This document shows, piece by piece, positions 60,681-64,000 of a stretch of 64,000 nt of DNA. The stretch is from Rhizobium sp. 11515TR (GTDB lineage Bacteria > Pseudomonadota > Alphaproteobacteria > Rhizobiales > Rhizobiaceae). Each line of letters starts with the position of its first letter. Position 1 is the first letter of the stretch. Under the pieces are notes generated by a model, which worked only from the letters and a program-made list of their open reading frames with translations, had not been told where the DNA came from and searched no databases. Both the position numbers and the translations under genes were made by a program. The DNA lies in the NCBI RefSeq assembly GCF_002277895.1, contig NZ_CP022999.1:744001-808000 (forward strand), in the 5' to 3' direction.

Positions 60681-61409
60681 CTAACGCCCATGATTCTCCG
60701 AGCGAATATAAACCTGCAGCGTATAACCGATGTGTTCGGTCATCAGCGCTCTGGCACGTTCCAGATCCCGGTCGAGGGCCGCGTCCATCAATGCCGTATG
60801 ATGCTCGATCGCCATGGCGTCCTGCAAAGCGGCAACCGCTTTTTCATAGCCGATAGAAAGGCCGGCAGCCGCGCGCTGCGTCGGCGCAAGACCGAGAAAA
60901 CGATGGTGGCGGCGAAGCTGATCCGAGATGGTGGACTGGAAACGCTGGAGCCAGTTCGACGTTGCCGCACTAACAAGTGCAGCGTGAAAGGCGTTGTGCT
61001 TCTCATCCCATTCGTCCGCCGTCTCCTCCGAGGCGGAGTCGGGCACGATCTTGCAGCGTGAGAGGCGATAATGTGCAGTGACGACAGCCGATTCCCAATC
61101 CGAGCCACCCTTCTCGATCGACTCCATGAGAAGCGGAAGCTCCACGACCATGCGCGCCCGCGTCAGGTCCTCCAATTCGGCCCGCGATACTGGAGCGACA
61201 GCGAAGCCGCGATTGCTGATCGCAGTCACAAGCTTTTCGGCCTCCAGCCGCGACAACGCTTCGCGAAGCGGCGTCCAGCCGAGGCCGTAGATATCCCGAA
61301 GGGCGCTCAACCGAAGAGACGCACCAGGCCTTAGCTTGGTATTGAGGATGTCGCGCCGCAACAGCCAGTAAGCCGCTTCCGTCTTGCTCAGCGCATCCTT
61401 GTCCTGCAT
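60681..61409 (-). CDS. GntR-family regulator (FCD type)
   Basis: A 242-residue regulator. The N-terminal winged helix (about 10-75, including SALRDIYGLGWTPLREALSRLEAEKLV) is followed by a helical FCD domain with candidate metal ligands in EWDEKHNAFHAAL and MTEH. It is divergent from the TrpX-type importer genes and probably regulates them through AT-rich palindromes in the 185-bp gap. The effector is unknown. Confidence 0.87.
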   Translation of the reverse strand: MQDKDALSKTEAAYWLLRRDILNTKLRPGASLRLSALRDIYGLGWTPLREALSRLEAEKLVTAISNRGFAVAPVSRAELEDLTRARMVVELPLLMESIEKGGSDWESAVVTAHYRLSRCKIVPDSASEETADEWDEKHNAFHAALVSAATSNWLQRFQSTISDQLRRHHRFLGLAPTQRAAAGLSIGYEKAVAALQDAMAIEHHTALMDAALDRDLERARALMTEHIGYTLQVYIRSENHGR

Positions 61410-61439
61410 GGCCCTCGTCCCGATCCGTCCCAGGCGCAG

Positions 61440-61539
61440 ATTATATATAAAACTGCCATATCCGGAAATTATATATTATATATGCCCATCGTGAATATCA
61501 TATATCACAAATTGACAGGCCTGCAGCACTCGCTATGAT
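61440..61539 (+). promoter_or_regulatory. Promoter and AT-rich operator region of trpX-type importer
   Basis: TTGACA at 61512-61517 and TATGAT at 61534-61539 with 16-bp spacing form a good sigma-70 promoter ~55 bp before the binding-protein start. Upstream are TTATATATAA (61441-61450, perfect palindrome) and ATATATTATATAT (61471-61483, palindrome around one base). The GntR regulator encoded divergently is the likely binder. Confidence 0.6.
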
Positions 61540-61594
61540 CCCTGCCCAAGAGAGCCGAAGGAACACGGCTCCTTGTCATATCCGGGAGGAAAAT

Positions 61595-62581
61595 ATGCTG
61601 AGATCCACGTCCAAATGGCTGGCCGGCCTCGCTGTCGTCGGCGCCCTCGCAGCAAGCGTTGCAACCGCATCGGCCGAGCCCATCAAGATCGCCATCGCCA
61701 ACTTCGGCGAGCATCCGCAGCTCAACGCATCGATTGCCGGTTTCAAAAAGGCTCTTGCCGATAACGGCTTCGTCGAAGGCAAGGATGTCGTCTATTCCGA
61801 AAGCAACACGAGCTTCGACGCCTCGCTCGTTCCGCAGATGATCGCCAAGCTGCAATCCGAACATCCGAAGCTGATGTATACGGTGACCACCCCCGTATCG
61901 CAGATTGCCAAGAAGGCGCTGGCCGGCTCCGGCATTCCGATCGTCTTTACGGCCGTCACCGATCCTGTCGCCGCCAAGCTCGTCCCGTCCTGGGACGCGG
62001 GTGACACAGGCATCACCGGCTCGAGCGACCTGCAGGACATCTCGGCGATCCTCACCTTCACCAAGAAGCTGCTTCCCAACGCCAAGCGCATCGGCGTGCC
62101 CTACAATCCGGGCGAAGCCAACGACGTCGCGCTGATCGACAAGGTCAAGGCCGCCGCTCCGGCAGCGGGCTTCGAAGTGGTTCCGGTCGGCGTCGACAAC
62201 GTCAACGACATCCAGCAGCGCATCGCCTCGCTCGCCGGCAAGGCGGATGTCATCTACACGCCTGCGTCCAACCTGCTGCAGCCGGCAATCCCCGCCGTCG
62301 CCGCCGCCGCCCGCCAGGCTCAGATCCCGATCGTCAACTCCGACGATGCGGCTGTCCGCAACGGCGTCGTGCCGGCAAGCTTTGCCGTCAACTACGAGCA
62401 GGTCGGTGAAAACGCCGGCAAGATCGCCGCTGAGATCCTCAAGGGTGCCGATCCGAAGACCATCAAGCCCTCCGTTCCGGCTTACAAGGACCACGCGCCG
62501 CTGATCAACAAGACCGTGTTAAAGGCATTCGGCGCCGAAGTTCCGGCTTCGCTTGCCGATTGCAATTGCTTCACGAAGTGA
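61595..62581 (+). CDS. TrpX-type ABC transporter substrate-binding protein (PF04392)
   Basis: A 328-residue periplasmic protein of the ABC_sub_bind family. A signal peptide ends at ATASA, and the mature start EPIKIAIANFGEHPQLNASI plus IPIVFTAVTDPVAAKLV are typical. ATG 61595 follows GGGAGGAAA. The family includes tryptophan-related TrpX of streptococci, but most proteobacterial members are uncharacterised, so the ligand is uncertain. ATPase and permease genes follow after a structured 190-bp gap. Confidence 0.87.
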   Translation: MLRSTSKWLAGLAVVGALAASVATASAEPIKIAIANFGEHPQLNASIAGFKKALADNGFVEGKDVVYSESNTSFDASLVPQMIAKLQSEHPKLMYTVTTPVSQIAKKALAGSGIPIVFTAVTDPVAAKLVPSWDAGDTGITGSSDLQDISAILTFTKKLLPNAKRIGVPYNPGEANDVALIDKVKAAAPAAGFEVVPVGVDNVNDIQQRIASLAGKADVIYTPASNLLQPAIPAVAAAARQAQIPIVNSDDAAVRNGVVPASFAVNYEQVGENAGKIAAEILKGADPKTIKPSVPAYKDHAPLINKTVLKAFGAEVPASLADCNCFTK

Positions 62582-62598
62582 TAGGCGGCATCTTCTAT

Positions 62599-62701
62599 TG
62601 CATAATTCCTTAAACCGACGTGGATCTAAGGATAAATTATGCAGCAGATTTAAAGTGCTACAGCGACCTTTGCGCGTCATATGCGACGTGCGGCGCTGTA
62701 G
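62599..62701. repeat. Double-hairpin intergenic element, probable rhizobial interspersed repeat
   Basis: Two adjacent inverted repeats fill the gap after the binding-protein gene. TGCATAATTCCTTA (62599-62612) pairs with TAAGG and AATTATGCA (62627-62643). CTACAGCG (62658-62665) pairs with CGCTGTAG (62694-62701), with an inner GCGCGTC/GACGTGC stem. From memory, similar AATTATGCAGCA...AAGTGCTACAGCG sequences are scattered through Rhizobium genomes; a genome search is needed to confirm it. Confidence 0.55.
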
Positions 62702-62715
62702 GATCAATCCGATCC

Positions 62716-62740
62716 ATGGCGGTGTCAGGAACGCCGCCAT
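62716..62740 (+). repeat. Hairpin before importer ATPase gene
   Basis: ATGGCGGTGT (62716-62725) pairs with ACGCCGCCAT (62731-62740) over ten base pairs with one G-T pair and a five-base loop. It lies 31 bp before the ATPase start and may modulate expression of downstream genes. Confidence 0.5.
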
Positions 62741-62771
62741 TTCATAACCCTACACTGCAGGGGAGGCACGG

Positions 62772-63551
62772 ATGCTTGAGATCAAATCCGCGCGCAAGGT
62801 TTTTTACAGAGGCCAACCCGACGAAAAGGTCGCGCTTAATGGTCTGACGCTCTCCCTCAAGACAGGCGAATTCGGCGTCGTCATTGGTTCCAACGGCGCC
62901 GGCAAGAGCAGCATGCTGAATGCGATTTCGGGCGCTCTCAGCCTCGATTCCGGTCAGATCCTCATTAACGGCGATGACGTGACCAACATGCCGGTCCACA
63001 AACGCGCCGCGCGTCTGGCTCGCGTATTCCAGGATCCGATGAAGGGCACCGCCGCCAGCATGACGGTCGGGGAAAACATGCTTCTGGCGGAACTGCGCGG
63101 CAAAGCCAGAGGATTTCGCCCCGGCCTGAACGCCGCCCGCCTCGCCGCCTACAAGGAGCGCCTTGCCGTTCTCGGCCTCGGCCTGGAAAACCGGCTGGAC
63201 ACCAAGGTTGAGCTTCTTTCCGGCGGCCAGCGCCAGTCGCTGTCCCTCATCATGGCGGTCGGCGGCTCGCCCGACGTGCTTTTGCTGGATGAACATACGG
63301 CAGCGCTCGATCCGCGCACTGCCGATATCGTCATGCAGGCGACGGTGCGTACCGTCGAGGCACTCAAGCTGACGACATTGATGGTGACGCACAACATGCA
63401 GCACGCCGTCGATTTCGGCGACAGCATCATCATGCTCGATGCCGGCCGTGTGCATCTTGAAATTACCGGCGAAGGCAAGCGGCGCATCACCGTGCCCGAG
63501 CTGATCGGCCACTTCGCCGTCAAGACCGACCGCATGCTGCTGGTGAGCTGA
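62772..63551 (+). CDS. TrpZ-type ABC transporter ATPase
   Basis: A 259-residue ATPase with Walker A GSNGAGKSS, signature LSGGQRQS, Walker B LLDEHTAALD and a switch His in VTHNMQHA. The His after DE in Walker B (DEHT) is characteristic of this TrpXYZ-like subfamily. It lies four bases before the permease gene and likely powers it. Confidence 0.87.
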   Translation: MLEIKSARKVFYRGQPDEKVALNGLTLSLKTGEFGVVIGSNGAGKSSMLNAISGALSLDSGQILINGDDVTNMPVHKRAARLARVFQDPMKGTAASMTVGENMLLAELRGKARGFRPGLNAARLAAYKERLAVLGLGLENRLDTKVELLSGGQRQSLSLIMAVGGSPDVLLLDEHTAALDPRTADIVMQATVRTVEALKLTTLMVTHNMQHAVDFGDSIIMLDAGRVHLEITGEGKRRITVPELIGHFAVKTDRMLLVS

Positions 63552-63555
63552 GATC

Positions 63556-64000
63556 ATGATGGACTTCATTCAATCAACCGTTTCGAGTTTCGTCTCGCTC
63601 ATCCCGGTGACGCTGGCCCAGAGCTTCATCCTGAGCTTCGTCGTCCTCGGCATCATGATCCCCTTCCGGATGCTGAGCTTTCCCGATCTGACCAGTGAAG
63701 GCGCGTTTCCGCTCGGCGGTTGCGTCTGCGGCATTCTGCTTGCCGCCGGCGTCGCACCGCCGCTGGCGATCGCCGTCGCCTTCGTCGTCGGCCTTGCCGC
63801 CGGCTGCTGCACGGCCTTCATTCACCTGCGCTTCCGTATCCATACGCTGCTTGCCGGCATCCTGATGTCGACGATGCTCTACAGCGTCAATCTCGGTATC
63901 ATGGGTAAATCCAACCTCTCCGTCTTCGGCTCGCCGACCGTGTTCGACTGGGTACCCTTCACGACGCCGGGCTTTCCCGCGAGCAAGATCGTCATCGCCG
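63556..64000 (+). CDS. TrpY-type ABC transporter permease (partial)
   Basis: The frame is open from ATG 63556 (or 63559) to the window edge, giving 148 residues of a BPD_transp_2-type permease. Several membrane helices and the segment MIPFRMLSFPDLTSEGAFPLGG are visible, the latter diagnostic for permeases paired with PF04392 binding proteins. The C-terminus lies outside the window. Confidence 0.85.
   Translation, partial: MMDFIQSTVSSFVSLIPVTLAQSFILSFVVLGIMIPFRMLSFPDLTSEGAFPLGGCVCGILLAAGVAPPLAIAVAFVVGLAAGCCTAFIHLRFRIHTLLAGILMSTMLYSVNLGIMGKSNLSVFGSPTVFDWVPFTTPGFPASKIVIA

Noticed and set aside
1..64000. Mobile elements, CRISPR arrays, tRNA/rRNA genes or replication origin
   Set aside because: No transposase or integrase frames, no regularly spaced repeats, and no recognisable structural RNA or repABC-like genes were seen.

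Overview
The window looks like part of a large replicon (chromosome, chromid or megaplasmid) of a Rhizobium-type alphaproteobacterium. It is GC-rich and tightly packed, with many ATGA-type gene overlaps. The rhamnose locus has the order known from Rhizobium leguminosarum, and roughly half of all genes encode ABC importers for plant- or soil-derived solutes. I see no rRNA, tRNA, CRISPR array, transposase or phage gene.

Layout. 1-9.1 kb: L-rhamnose locus, with rhaD (cut by the window edge) divergent from rhaRSTPQUK. 9.1-11.4 kb: an APH(6)-like kinase and an orphan branched-chain amino-acid binding protein. 11.5-15.5 kb: a three-gene carbohydrate module (Gfo/Idh/MocA dehydrogenase, DUF993 aldolase-like protein, TIM-barrel isomerase) with a TetR regulator; near-identical palindromes precede both the module and the regulator. 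15.8-18 kb: a HI0933-type flavoprotein and an epimerase. 18.4-29.6 kb: a gamma-glutamyltransferase/amidohydrolase pair, then a LuxR solo with the plant-responsive M/W signature between two proline-iminopeptidase-like hydrolases, followed by a dipeptide-type ABC importer and a degenerate acylphosphatase. 29.7-37.9 kb: a split Rieske oxygenase (Rieske protein plus a catalytic subunit lacking cluster ligands), a GST-like protein, a purine-deaminase-like amidohydrolase and a BMP-type purine/nucleoside ABC importer.

38-47.7 kb: an oligopeptide-type ABC importer interleaved with a MarR regulator, an SDR and two FAD amine oxidoreductases. 47.8-52.7 kb: a second FAD oxidoreductase/polar amino-acid importer operon containing a permease-ATPase fusion, divergent from a LacI regulator with paired operators. 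52.8-60.4 kb: an acetolactate-synthase-like ThDP enzyme, LysR, and an Lrp-headed operon (binding protein, Asp/Glu-type racemase, permease, ATPase, DadA-like dehydrogenase) that looks like a D-amino-acid uptake and oxidation unit. 60.7-64 kb: a GntR regulator and a TrpXYZ-type importer with three hairpins between its first two genes; its permease runs off the window.

Most modules pair one importer with one or two catabolic enzymes and a local regulator. The most unusual are the split oxygenase-purine cluster (29.7-37.9 kb), the LuxR-solo/hydrolase/peptide-importer cluster (21.4-29.2 kb) and the TetR-DUF993 carbohydrate module (11.5-15.65 kb).
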